Below are positions 53,835-64,000 of a stretch of 64,000 bases of DNA, piece after piece. The DNA is from Locusta migratoria (lineage: Eukaryota > Arthropoda > Insecta > Orthoptera > Acrididae), in NCBI GenBank assembly GCA_026315105.1, contig CM048748.1:474203150-474267149 (forward strand), read 5' to 3'. The translations under genes were made by a program, and so were the position numbers. Numbering within the stretch: the stretch's first letter is position 1; the number at the start of each line of letters is the position of its first letter. The notes beneath the pieces were generated by a model that was given only the letters and a program-made list of their open reading frames with translations, was not told where the DNA came from and searched no databases.

Positions 53835-54701
53835 TTTAACAAGACAGAAAAACTGTAGTCATATAGTGTACACTTTACATTGATTCTTCTGGGTGATGTG
53901 AGTCTCTTTCTCCATGCTGCACTTGGATGCAAAGTGTCTGCATGCAGATTTCATACACCTGCACAAGCAGGATTTCACACGTAGTATCTGACCTCATCAG
54001 ATTAAATTTCCGAAATATAGACTGACTATTTTTTGACGTTATCATGGCACGTAGTATAATGATTTACATATGATCTTACAAATAAAGTATTGATAGATGT
54101 ATGTTCTGTGATCTTGTCAAAGCCTTTAACTGTGCAAAACATAAAATTATACTTAACAAAGTAAAATGTCAGGGCATGAATGGCCTTCCTCCGCAATAGG
54201 GGACCTCACTAGCAGACTAGTCTTGAGTATGAGCGAAAACAATAATTTATAATACAGTGGAAGTGTTCAGTGGTAGATATGCAAATGAACATGCATTTTT
54301 CAGCAGACTCATAACACAGCTATTTCATCTTAACATTGTTTCCATTCAATACAGTCTCTGTGTATGTGCCCTATAAAAAAGAACCAAGACTTATTGACAA
54401 CACAGACATACTAACCAAAGAGTCCTGATTAAACTCGAGCTGATATAACTATAATATAGTTGGAGGGGTGTATAAGTGGTTCACAGCAACTGGTTAAATT
54501 TTTAACCTCACAAAGAGACACATTATGTAACAGATGTGCCCCAAGAAATTTTATGCCCTGTTCTTCATTTTGTGTGGATCTACTTGTGGGGTTAAATTTT
54601 TGATTGAGTGATTTATTTAAAAGTCCAATCGATTAGTAAAGAAATCAATCAATTAATCAAAAATGTAACTGCATCAGACATACATTAATTGCCATGCACA
54701 G
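53835..54701. other. Centre of the long-TIR unit, right part; no gene seen
   Basis: AT-rich, with fragments such as AAAGCCTTTAACTGTGCAAA (54119) resembling RT region KAF(N)C, perhaps decayed LINE sequence. Not strong enough to annotate as coding. Confidence 0.35.
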
Positions 54702-56576
54702 AATTTTTTCAAGTATTGTTCCTATCATTGTTCCTTTTACTGTTAAGTGTTAACATTTGACTACCCTGGTCCTTGTAGGGAAATTTGTTGTGGAAAATAA
54801 CACAGCTAGATGTTGGCAACCAGCCACTTCATCTTCCTTTTTATTAGTTATGCAGTAATTTATCAGCTTGTATCAATCAAGGTGAAACTATTCTATTCCA
54901 GTAATTTTCACATGTTGTTTTGCTGTACACACATCTACTGAAATGCCACCTTCCATTTATTTTCACGAATGGAAATTTTAGCATTTTATTTTATTTTTTA
55001 ATTAAGCTTCTAATCGTTTGATGGAAGATACTAAATGTATATTATTTCTTATCTGTGGCTTTAGCCAAGTCACAGTTGTTAGTTGGATGAGCAATAGTAA
55101 TCAGATTTAATCCGCAACTCTGTTTATTCTACAGGAGGGGGGTGCTACTGATTTCACTTGTGGTTCCTGTTTTTGGTTTGTTCTTGTTCCTGTTGTACAA
55201 CAGTATCATATTCTTAGGTTTTGTAGGAAAATCACACATAGTATAATTTTTTTTTGCAAGTATGGACACATGTTAGGCCACTACCGTATGTTTCATCACC
55301 ACCAGGTAAGCTACATAACATCTGACTTTATGTAGATCGTCTAATGTTTATAAGAGAATATTAAAACAAGTCTGTTGTTTCATATAAAATAAAGGTTGAG
55401 TTTCTGTCTATTTGCTACAGTGTTTAGTGATGTGTAACACGGTGCTATACTGATTTAGTTTTACATCTGATGATACATACCATTATTTATTTTGATTCTG
55501 GTATTGTTCGTTTTTCTTAATTTTGCTCGTGTACTATTGTGACTAGACTTACACAATGGTAAAACTTTATACAGAATGTGATTTAAGAGTATCAAAAAAA
55601 TCAACGACGGCTGTGTTTTATTTCGTCATGAGTGAATGTTCTCATGAATGGGTGAGGTTTGTATAATTTCCAAGATTGTTTGCCCAAATTTCCTTAATTT
55701 CCTCCAGATAGTTTTTATATTTGTTGGTGGTATAGGAGATGGGCTTTCATTAGTGGGTGGATCAATACTTCCTAGGACAAAAGCTACCTGATGTCCATTC
55801 TTGTTGTTTTGGGATTTTTAAAGGGGACTAAACAGCAGGTCATCAGTCCCCTGTTCCTAATTGAGATACAATTCAGGAAAAGACTGAACTCAGAACCCAA
55901 AGGAGAAGCTGTCTGTACTGTAACGTATTTTTCAAACCATTACAAAGTTGATTCATTCCATGCTAATTAATGCTCCCTATTTAGCCTTTGAACTTACCCA
56001 ATGAAGGTTATGAAAAACGCTGTACTAACTACCTCCTTGCATTAAAAGAAAAAAAAAAACGATAAGCAAAGACTGCAAATAGTTGTGAAAGGTTGACATT
56101 TGCTTTAAGAATTTCATTACTTTTCCCGTGGCAATGAGAGTCGTAGAAATAATTAATTCGATCAGACATTCGTATAAAAGCTGTAGGAAACAAAAAGAAT
56201 ATGGTTGTCTGTAAAGTTCCATTCCGTCACAGAAGAAGGAGAAAAAAAAAATCTAAAATTTCAGTTCTCATAAAAAAAGCATCACACACTAGAGCTTTGC
56301 GTGGGTAAACCAACTTCATTCAATGAATACAATTTTTAAGATGTCTATTAAAATGTATACGTAGTTTTACTATAGGGCCTAGTTCTGAAAGATATCTGCA
56401 TGTAATAACGAATTAATAACGCCTGAAATACACTTAGCGCTCTATGGCCTGCAGCGCCGTTGTCGTATCACTTGACTTGAGTGCAGATATTGCGGAGAGA
56501 ATTCTCGTTTTGCACATTCGAGAGCTATGCGCTTAGTTCATCTGATTGTGTGTTTACTGAGTAAAGCAGCAGTACG

Positions 56577-56612
<36 letters not shown>

Positions 56613-56844
56613 ACGTCACAATCGTAACGTATGTTGAAACATATCTTTCAAACAATAAGTACAATTGGCTGTTTCCAATCTAGAAGCTACACAAGCGAAC
56701 ACAAAAGTAGAATACTACTGCAATACACCTCACATGTTAACTTAGTTCATATGCACGCGCGTGAAACACATCGCCTTCCCATTGGCTTTCCCAGAGCGCC
56801 ATATCATTGGTCGCTTGTAAAGCACTGGTCATTTCCGTATTCGC
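54702..56844 (-). repeat. Right arm of the long inverted repeat
   Basis: Inverted copy of 49401-51796. Begins TTTTTTCAAGTATTGTTCC and ends ATTTCCGTATTCGC. It has no SINE insertions, but contains a 30-odd A homopolymer (56579-56609) absent from the left arm. Indels and substitutions are scattered, so the arms have diverged noticeably. Confidence 0.88.
56579..56609. repeat. Poly(A) homopolymer run
   Basis: About 31 consecutive A between GCAGTACG and TGGACGTCAC. The opposite arm has only GTCTTTGTGTTTTCG here (49657), so the run expanded or was inserted after the arms separated. Assembly length may be unreliable. Confidence 0.85.
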
Positions 56845-56869
56845 GCAATCGCGCACCGTTTGAAAATTA

Positions 56870-58410
56870 GAGACAAACGCAATCCGTCCTTAATAACTGT
56901 GATGCGAGACAGCAAATTCGTCAACTCGTTTAAGCGTTCTGTTTGTCTTCAGGTGTTTCGAAATGAGTTGAATGTCTGTCTGACTGTCCGTAAAATATTG
57001 GAAATAATTACACTGCTGGGATAATTACAGAGAAACGAGTTAAATCCAAACCAGTAATTTGAATTTTCACACTGTTATTCGCGTCATTGTCGAACAGAGG
57101 AAACATCATTCAAACAAAAACACGCGGATAAAAAAATACTAGCAAAAGGAAAACACATTTAAAAAATAATTACGTAGTTTGCGTAGTTCCCCACATAGAT
57201 GTTGCCATCAGTAATCGCTCTGTTTCAGAGGGAACTTAATCTAAGGTAGGTCGAGTTGATAATTGGGCTCAACTTTGATACAGACTCTCTGAAATTTAAA
57301 TCGCTTCTCAGTACTACCACAGGATCCTAGTTCGTGCACTATGTAACATCCGATCCCATATATAAAAGAAAAATAAATAAATAATAATAAAAAGAATCGT
57401 ATGAGTTTAGGAATTAAATATAAATTATTTTGCCAACAGTGTTAGGTCTTTCTAAGCAGTTGATTTAAAATTAAACGGTAATGGTTTGTTTGCAATACTT
57501 ACGATTCCTGACAAATCCGAAACAGCAACATTTCGAAATTTTTATCAGTTCACAGTAATTTTATTTCAACTATTGAGTGACATCAAGCTATCGCATGTGC
57601 TCCCACCCCCAGTGCCAGCTTTTGATACGCATACAATCCCTTTCTTTTATTACACGGCAATACGTGATTGGCGTCCAATCAGCAATATTAAAACGGAGTA
57701 AGGAGCGTACAACGAACGGGCAATCATGTGGCGCCTCGCGTGCGAAAGGCTGAACTGCGAGACAGGATACGGAGGACGTGGTGCGGTGGCTGGCCGCCAG
57801 ATGGCAGTGCAGTATCGCGGCGAAGAAATAAACTGCAATCAAAATAGGATTTTCTTTTGTGATCTGAAAGAGAAAGACGAGTGCCTCTTTATTTAATAAC
57901 AGAAGTGCGTATAATTATAGCTTCTCGTAGATACTGTTGCTGTTGACCGAGGAGGAATAATAAATATAATAATTAATAATTTCTCTATCTCTCTGGACAG
58001 AAGTAGGAATGGCTTATTAATATGCACATTGACTGAGACATAGGCAGTATGAATTTATCACTACACCATACTGATGTCAAGTGTGCTACACCAAAAGCGA
58101 TATCTGTGTACCTTTTCTGTTTTCTTGTTGGTCAATTGCCATAGCGTTTTCAAAAATGTTTGTAAACCCAAGAGTTTAAACAGTTTATGTGACAGGTCCC
58201 TAGACTTACAACCTACAGTACTTAAAGTAACACATGCGGAGGACGACACAGCACTCGTAGTTTCGGTAGGAGAGACAAAACGGCGCAGACCGCTCGACCG
58301 CAACTTTTTGACGTGTAATCTCAAAAGTCGTTACAAGTCGCCCATTCATCAAGTGCGAATGAATGTTCCGACACCTTTTTGTGAAACAAGAGATTTACAA
58401 ACAACTGCAA
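56870..58410. other. No gene seen
   Basis: Short AT-rich simple sequence at 57362-57393 (AATAAATAAATAATAATAAA). A 130-codon frame at 58074-58466 runs into the SINE and has no known motif. Two overlapping minus frames near 57.6-57.84 kb are not supported. Confidence 0.4.
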
Positions 58411-58606
58411 ATGTTCAAATGTTTGTAGAGCTTAAGGGACTTAACTACGGGGTCATCAGTCCCTAAACTTACAAACTACTTACGAACTAGCTAATACTAA
58501 GGACGGCACAAATAGCCATGTCCAAGGAGGGATTCGAACCCCCGACCGCAGTGGCCGTGCAGACCGTGACTGGTGCGTCGCAGACCGCTTGACCACCGCG
58601 ACCGGC
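58411..58606 (-). mobile_element. tRNA-derived SINE (type I)
   Basis: Complement: GCCGGTCGCGGTGGTCAAGC, B box GGGGTTCGAATCCCTCC, GGACATGGCTATTTGTGCC, ACTGATGACCCCGTAG tail ending ACAAACATTTGAACATTTG. Near complete. Confidence 0.92.
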
Positions 58607-58912
58607 CTCGTCACGTGAGAGTCGTCTGAAACTGTTTGTTTCCATCTTACGGTCAAATGTAAAAATGATAGCCACCTATTCAACATCCGGAGTGTTGCAG
58701 AAACTAGGCTAACGGAATTAATGCATGCCTAATGCTGACACAGCTAGTACGGCAGCTACGTATGCAATTTCAAAACTTTGTGCTGTCAGGAAGTAAAACT
58801 ATTTCTCGGATTGCATTTACTTTCCGGATCGAGATGAAACAGGTTTAGTACAATACCAGTTACCTACATCGCAACACGTGTGTTTCACGCTGTTGAGCGC
58901 AGTCTAGTCAGT

Positions 58913-59110
58913 ATGGCTGACTCTGAAATTGTCGTCACCTGTTTCCTCTTTAACGTGAAAACCGTGTACCGTAATGGAAGTAGCGTGGAAGAAAACGAAA
59001 GTTTATGGGCGTTAATTCCCAATTCTCATTGTACCCGTATTATTTATGTTACAAATATGATTGATCTATCTGTTTCAAAGTATTTTTTCTCCTCTTTCCA
59101 TTGGGGTTAA
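58913..59110 (+). CDS. Unrecognised small open frame
   Basis: 65 codons from an ATG in fair context (CAGTATGG): starts MADSEIVVTCFLFNVKTVYR, no transmembrane segment or cysteine pattern that identifies a family. It is not part of a repeat recognised in this window, which is the only reason to list it. It could be a first exon, a small gene or chance. Confidence 0.15.
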   Translation: MADSEIVVTCFLFNVKTVYRNGSSVEENESLWALIPNSHCTRIIYVTNMIDLSVSKYFFSSFHWG

Positions 59111-59935
59111 TAAAAAATTTGTTCATTACTTTCAGTTTAAGTTGTGTGTAGAACTATGAAAATATCACAAACGACGATGAAAATAAGTAATATTAACATC
59201 AAAAACATTGAAGAGGGCCTTTCGATTGACGGAACCGTGCGCCTCTTTGAAGCAAAAGAGCATACTAGGTGTTCATTGTTTATTAGGTTATTATTATTGG
59301 ATTCTGTTGTACAACTTATGAACGGACTCGGCTCTCGCAAATCGGGGTACTCTACAGGAAAGTGTGTTAAATTTACATAGCGCACGTCTTCAAGTGTCGG
59401 TAATTTACTTTTGCTTGTTCCCAATGAGTTATCCAAGTTGTTCTGCTCCCTTGTAAGTTACCCAGATAGCGGAACACGACTCCGAAGGGGCCGATCACGT
59501 TTGTTATTGTGGGTGGATGTTTATTAATTCTGTCCGATGTTGCCCTAGTTACTATAGAGTTTGCAGCTGGGCCTATACGCGAAACAATGTCTCAGATGTA
59601 TATATTCAGAATAGATGTTAAGTAATGGCCGGAATACAAGTACCTCCGTATCTCGTTAAATACCTTTTCCTGGCTTAGAAATGTTTATAGTGTAGACGAA
59701 ATGCTTCACGCCCTTTTACTCGTGGAGAACTGAAATAGAGAATAAAATGATTCTCACCTCTCTTAATAACTGGACACGCTACTCATCCACAGTGTCAGTA
59801 CAGTTGAAGAAGGATGCATGTTATTTGAACTGTGTGCTTAGCAATTAGACTTGTCTACTGATGACACACGCAAACTGAAAATTTGCTTGCAGTAGCTAAC
59901 TCGGTCGAAAACTGTGTTACAAATTATTCACCCCG
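59111..59935. other. No gene seen
   Basis: Opposed short frames at 59137-59436 and 59144-59380 overlap each other; neither has known motifs. Otherwise featureless. Confidence 0.35.
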
Positions 59936-60395
59936 TTTACATGGGCTCCCAAAACCGGATTTCGTAAACCGATTTCCCAAATCCGCTTTTGGTTGGTCAT
60001 GTAAACGCTCCAAAATGGATTCTGGAAATCCACTTCTGTAAAGCGGTTTTCCAGCACCACAATCGATTTTCGTTCCCATGTAAACGCAACCATTTTTGAA
60101 GCGTTCTTGGCTTGTCAGATTGTATTTTCTTGTTAAGAATTTTCGACACATATGGACAGAATGAGATTTTCTACCATGAAATAAAAATATAAGTATTAGA
60201 GTGAGAATGAAATTGGGTATTTAAGTAAAGAAAAATAGCGATTGTGCGGACTAAATCAGGCACTGAATCAGCCGCCATATTATGTGGGATAGGAAATCCG
60301 ATTCAGGGTGTGACATGTAAACACGGCAGCGAAAAACGGTTTACGAAGATCGGTTTTCGTCTTCCGGAAGATGTGTTGCATGTAAACGTAGTGAC
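59936..60395. mobile_element. MITE with repeated GTTTACATG ends
   Basis: Left CGTTTACATGGGCTCCCAAA, CGGATTTCGTAAACCGATTT; right complement ACGGTTTACGAAGATCGGTT, GCATGTAAACGTAG. Additional CATGTAAACGC copies lie inside the left and right ends, so each terminus is itself a short repeat cluster. 460 bp, non-coding. Confidence 0.7.
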
Positions 60396-60399
60396 TGAT

Positions 60400-61160
60400 T
60401 GATGAACAACTCCTGGTTAATAATAAGAATTATATAATTTCAACACCGTATATTCTTAATTCGCATTAGTTACACTATAAGCTTATTTCGACTTAAAAGT
60501 CATTTTCAGGTGATACGCCACATTCTGTTATGCTGTACATTTCGATATTATTGTGACGTGATTTATTTATTTATTTATTTTTCTTCTTTTTATATATTTA
60601 TATAATATTAATATCACGTAACTTATAATGTTGTTTGCGAGATCTTTATCAAGTTACGCATTTTGACATTTATTTGACAGCTCCGAGACAGTTACCGTGT
60701 TGCTGTTTTTCTGGTTTGCCGTAAATGGCGACAGTTTACAAAACACCTGTCGATGACATTCAGACACTGCAGACCTTGGGTTACATTCTAGTGATGAATT
60801 AGTGCAGAAGAAGCGAGTATCGTGTCGGACGTTTTCCTTCCGTCGTCTGCGTGGCGGTACAAAACACAGCCAGAGCAGGTCTAACTGTCCAGCCTGCCAC
60901 GGCAGTTACGGCTGAGCGAGTCACCACTGACCGATCCAACTGATTTTAAGCGGTTACAAGAAAACAAAGCCAGACGTCGCATCGGTATTTCCAGGTCTAC
61001 AACATTCAACTAGTGTCAGAAGGCTGTCCTCTGCGTCTGACTGAAGGGACAACACACGTGTCGACACTTTTAAAGTCGATCGCAAGTCGCCGAGTGCTGT
61101 CATTCTCATACAGTGTGTGAATAACGTCTCGTCGCATGATGTGGCAGTTTCTTGCAACTA
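60400..61160. other. No gene seen
   Basis: 60560-60610 is an ATTT-rich low-complexity run. 60440-60520 has the ATAAGCTTATTTCGACTTAA / TCATTTTCAGGTGATACG type of motif found in dispersed insect repeats. The minus frame at 60954-61157 is not supported. Confidence 0.4.
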
Positions 61161-61380
61161 TATTGTTTATGACGTCGGATCTCCTGAACCATGTGTCGCA
61201 TGTGGTTCTTACCCCGACAGCATAGCTACCTCACGGTAAGTAATATGTGCACTAAATTTGTTTGTAATCGGTCCAGTGGTTTGGGAGGAAATGTGCAACA
61301 CTGTCGTTTGATGCAGCAGTTTTCCGCGCATCTCATTGTTTATGACGTCATATCTCGTGAAGTAACATAACGGCGGCCGT
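61161..61380. repeat. Partial tandem duplication in a Helitron-like fragment
   Basis: ATTGTTTATGACGTCGGATC (61162) recurs as ATTGTTTATGACGTCATATC (61335), period ~173 bp. Between them lie CACGGTAAGTAATATGTGC and AATCGGTCCAGTGGTTTGGG, blocks that occur in many insect MINE/Helitron-like repeats. Confidence 0.5.
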
Positions 61381-61381
61381 C

Positions 61382-61580
61382 CTCATGGACTGAAGCTTGG
61401 AAGAAAACTGTATATTTGTATACAATAAGTACACACAAACAAACACACAAAAAAAATGTTCAAATGTTTGTAAAGTCTATGGGACTTAACTACGGGGTTA
61501 TCAGTCCCTACAAACAAACACAGAAACAAACACAGAAACATATGGACACTCTGCTTTATATATAAAGAAGAAGATTCGTC
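61382..61580 (-). mobile_element. Helitron-like 5' end fragment with SINE remnant
   Basis: Minus strand: TCTTCTTCTTTATATATAAA then GCAGAGTGTCCATATG, matching the head at 38265-38205. A SINE tail fragment (type I, minus; AATGTTCAAATGTTTGTAAA to ATCAGTCCCTA) sits at 61457-61509 between ACACACAAACAAACACA-type repeats. Confidence 0.5.
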
Positions 61581-63102
61581 AAGTATTACCTCATGCATCT
61601 GGGAAACTTTGCTATTTTTACTTTCATTTCAGGATTATTTTACTAATGCTTGAAATAGAAAAATTATAGTAGCTATTTGGTTAATTACGTAGATAAAGAA
61701 ATGGTACTGTTAGCCACCACTAGAGGCGCTAGTGCCGCCGCAGCCTGTCAGTCTGACGGCAGCGACCATACCCACTGTATGGGATTCCCCACTAGGAAGC
61801 TTATTAAAAACCAACGCAAACCACTAGATTTTAACAAAACGACTAGCTTGTTTTTACTTGAAAATGTCGACTAACCAAAAATTTCGGACTATTCTATTTA
61901 TCCCTTGTGATCAAATCGACTACAATATTGACTTTTTCTTCCCCCCCCCCCCCTTTTAAAAATGAATTCTTGCAGGTAGAAATTTCGTTCCCTTGCCAGT
62001 TTTAAGCAATTATTGCTTTTCTTCAGAAGACATTGTCAAGAAAAAATCGCCAGTGTTGTGAAGTGCATAGCTTGTACTAAATAAATAATAAAAAAAAATT
62101 AACATAGTATACATTCAAATAATACTTAGGCCTATTAGGAGACATTATACATACTATTAATTATCGCATGATAACCGAAATTCATTGTCACATTTCGCTT
62201 ATCATGCGATATTTAACAGTATTTATAATCTCTCCTATTAAATATTTTTTGAATTTTACCGGTTTTTTTTTCTTAAAGCTGTAAAAGAAAACTGAGTCAC
62301 GGTTTGAAACAGAATACTTCCTCTTTATTTTAGCGCAGAACAAAGTAACATGGACAAAGTGATATCTGAACTACAGAAAAGGTAATACAATCTACGTTAA
62401 AAGCGTCCATAGCAACCATGCCAATGACAAACATTTTAGTAGACGCACTGATTCTAATTAACAATTTCAACATATTCCATTAATAGTGAATAATTGCTTA
62501 GAAAAAAAAACAGTTTTTTTTTGTTTTTTGTTTTTTGTTTTTTTTTTCCAATATCTATGTGTAGGTGCGAGTTACGAAAGAAACGTATGAGAGGAAAGAG
62601 GAAAGTTGTAGAGCATTTTCTCCTGTACAAATACAGTTATTCAATTTTCGTGTCATATGAACGGTTTGTTTGCAATTAAAATTACATTAAAAACGTCATT
62701 TTTTAGAGTTACTAACGTATTTTTTTCCCGAAATATTTGAGAAAGGGGAGGTGTTAGTCTCTGGGAACCAACTATTATGTCAGTAAAATTTGGTGCCGAT
62801 TGGTTCGACCTAAAATGTGGGAACATTTTAATCATAGTTTGGTGTTGTCTACACAGACTACAAAGTGACATTACCTAATTATCATCCATTAAGGACACTA
62901 CACTGCTAATAGCAACGTCATACTAAAGGATACAATTCTAGAATACGTATGAAAAGAAGAAACTCTCCAACGTATCTTGAATATTGACAGGCATTTCGTG
63001 CTTTGTTTAATTTTAGAAATACGAACGCGAAGAAAGAAAAATAAAATGGAAACGGCTCACAATCATTATATCAGGACAAAGTTGCGAAACTTCGGATGAT
63101 AA
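61581..63102. other. No gene seen
   Basis: Contains a C run (61942-61953), T-rich runs at 62262-62272 and 62512-62550, and an inverted pair ATTATCGCATGATAACCGAA / TTCGCTTATCATGCGAT at 62158-62212. The latter forms a perfect-to-near-perfect hairpin. No supported frame. Confidence 0.45.
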
Positions 63103-63254
63103 CCGGCCGCGGTGGCCGAGCGGTTTGCGGTGCGTCAGTCACGGTCGCGCGGCCGCTGAGGTCGGGGGTTCGAATCCTCCCTCGGGCATGGGTGTTTGTG
63201 TTGTCCATAGCATAAGTTAGTTTAAGTTAGTTATGTAATTAGTTTGTAAGTTAA
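63103..63254 (+). mobile_element. tRNA-derived SINE (type I), 3'-truncated
   Basis: CCGGCCGCGGTGGCCGAGCG, B box GGGGTTCGAATCCTCCC, CATGGGTGTTTGTGTTGTCC and GTAATTAGTTTGTAAGTT; the ACTGATGACC tail is missing and repeat D begins directly. Confidence 0.92.
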
Positions 63255-63261
63255 AAGTCGA

Positions 63262-63975
63262 CCACTGTACTTAAAAAGAGCCTTGTCTTATCACTAAAAC
63301 TAGCAAATGAGGTCCGTGTGAACTACTGGCTACTCCCTGCTACAAAGCCTTGTTCCCTGGCCCAAACTGAGAACTAACTCATTTCAAATTACGTCAATAA
63401 CAGGAAGTGAATACAACAGTGGTCAATATACATAGCAGCTCTCACGTTATTACACACAGACATTAATGAGCAAGCTACCACAATTAAAGTTATCTTAGAA
63501 AGGTGGCTAAGAAAACATTTATGTCGCAACGGAATTTAGACATAAAATTTGCATCTGATCTTGTTCTCAGTACTTGTGAAGAACAATATTAAATAAAAGA
63601 GGGAAGGTGTTCTAAAACTACAGTTTATAGGCAATTTACGGATTATGCTGATCTTAAACTTGTTTATTCAGATAGAAAACAATCAAAATGGGGAACCAAT
63701 TTTGTTAATACATTAAAAATGCAACTCTTACTTGGGTTAATGCGGACGGTGCCCAGAATAAATTATACATGATTTAACGTTACTGGGGGGAACGATTCAC
63801 AAACAACTATTACGCTCACACACACGCAATGCCACAGCGAAACTCACCAAAATCAGCGTGCTGAGACGAGGCGGAAGCAGGCGCCGTTATCGTAGGCAAA
63901 ATTCAGCAAGTCGGAGGTAGCACAAAATACAATATACAAAAACACTTTGAAGCTGGCTCTGGTCTGTCGTGCCTG
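63262..63975 (-). repeat. Dispersed repeat D, copy 2
   Basis: Reverse complement of 37468-38150. On the minus strand: GACAGACCAGAGCCAGCTTC, GGCGCCTGCTTCCGCC, AGCACGCTGATTTTGG, TTGGTTCCCCATTTTG, GTACTGAGAACAAGATCAG, CAGTAGTTCACACGGACC. May continue beyond the window edge. Confidence 0.65.
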
Positions 63976-64000
63976 TTTTGAGATCGTGCGTGTGTATAGC

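Larger units (their letters stand above)
49401..56852. mobile_element. 7.45 kb unit with >2 kb inverted terminal arms
   Basis: Left arm 49401-51796 and right arm 54702-56844 are inverted copies of each other, with a 2.9 kb non-repeated centre. The outer borders carry the same 10-mer in direct orientation, GCACCGTTTG (49391-49400 and 56853-56862), as a transposon target duplication would. Long arms plus a 9-10 bp duplication recall Mutator-like or foldback elements. No transposase was found in the arms or in the centre, which holds only a SINE and a LINE fragment. Alternative: an inverted segmental duplication with a chance 10-mer. Confidence 0.6.

Noticed and set aside
58074..58466. 130-codon frame upstream of the SINE at 58.4 kb
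   Set aside because: Its last codons are SINE sequence, it overlaps a minus-strand frame of 87 codons, and no motif was recognised.
1..64000. Endogenous virus or viral gene
   Set aside because: All polymerase-like sequences seen belong to LINE or Penelope families; no capsid, envelope, integrase or protease motif was recognised.

Overview
The window is eukaryotic, repeat-dense and AT-rich. No intact host gene could be recognised. Tens of copies of tRNA-derived SINEs, a CR1-type LINE with an esterase ORF1, a Penelope-like element, hAT relics and many inverted-repeat (MITE/foldback) elements point to a large-genome insect. From memory, three of the SINE types resemble those of grasshoppers/locusts (Schistocerca-like, Polyneoptera); this was not checked against a database. 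All coordinates of repeat boundaries were read by eye and may be off by several bases.

Layout. 0-1.8 kb: minus-strand hAT transposase relic of the GTF2IRD2/ZBED type, split by a SINE. 1.9-3.4 kb: three SINEs of three types. 3.5-4.5 kb: TIR element A1 with a broken transposase-like first exon. 4.7 and 17.0 kb: two paralogous short ATG-to-splice-donor segments. 6.6-8.7 kb: TIR element B1 and a foldback MITE. 9.3-14.9 kb: four copies of one TIR family (E); one carries a nested hAT MITE, and two sit in a ~0.64 kb-arm palindrome. 18-20 kb: a second B element interrupted by a SINE and by A2. 22.5-25.1 kb: LINE RT fragment and an array of ~0.5 kb tandem units. 25.6-29.5 kb: a 3.9 kb hAT element with a perfect 8-bp target duplication, containing a head-to-head Penelope relic, two SINEs and a foldback. 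31.8-33.4 kb: Helitron-like element. 33.7-36.4 kb: ZMYM1-type hAT transposase pseudogene. 38.6-43.8 kb: a second Helitron-like element interrupted by a nearly full-length CR1 LINE. 43.8-44.2 kb: SINE containing another retroposon. 47.4-49.3 kb: non-autonomous hAT with a SINE beside it. 49.4-56.9 kb: a 7.45 kb unit with >2 kb inverted terminal arms and a 10-bp direct repeat at its borders. 57-64 kb: scattered SINEs, a MITE, a Helitron-like fragment and a 0.7 kb repeat shared in inverted orientation with 37.5-38.15 kb.

The sequence is best read as a stratigraphy of transposition. Nested insertions, target-site duplications and paralogous empty sites inside the same 64 kb give relative ages. The most unusual objects are the 49.4-56.9 kb long-TIR unit, the strand-switched Penelope relic at 27.06-28.22 kb and the palindrome at 12.78-14.86 kb.
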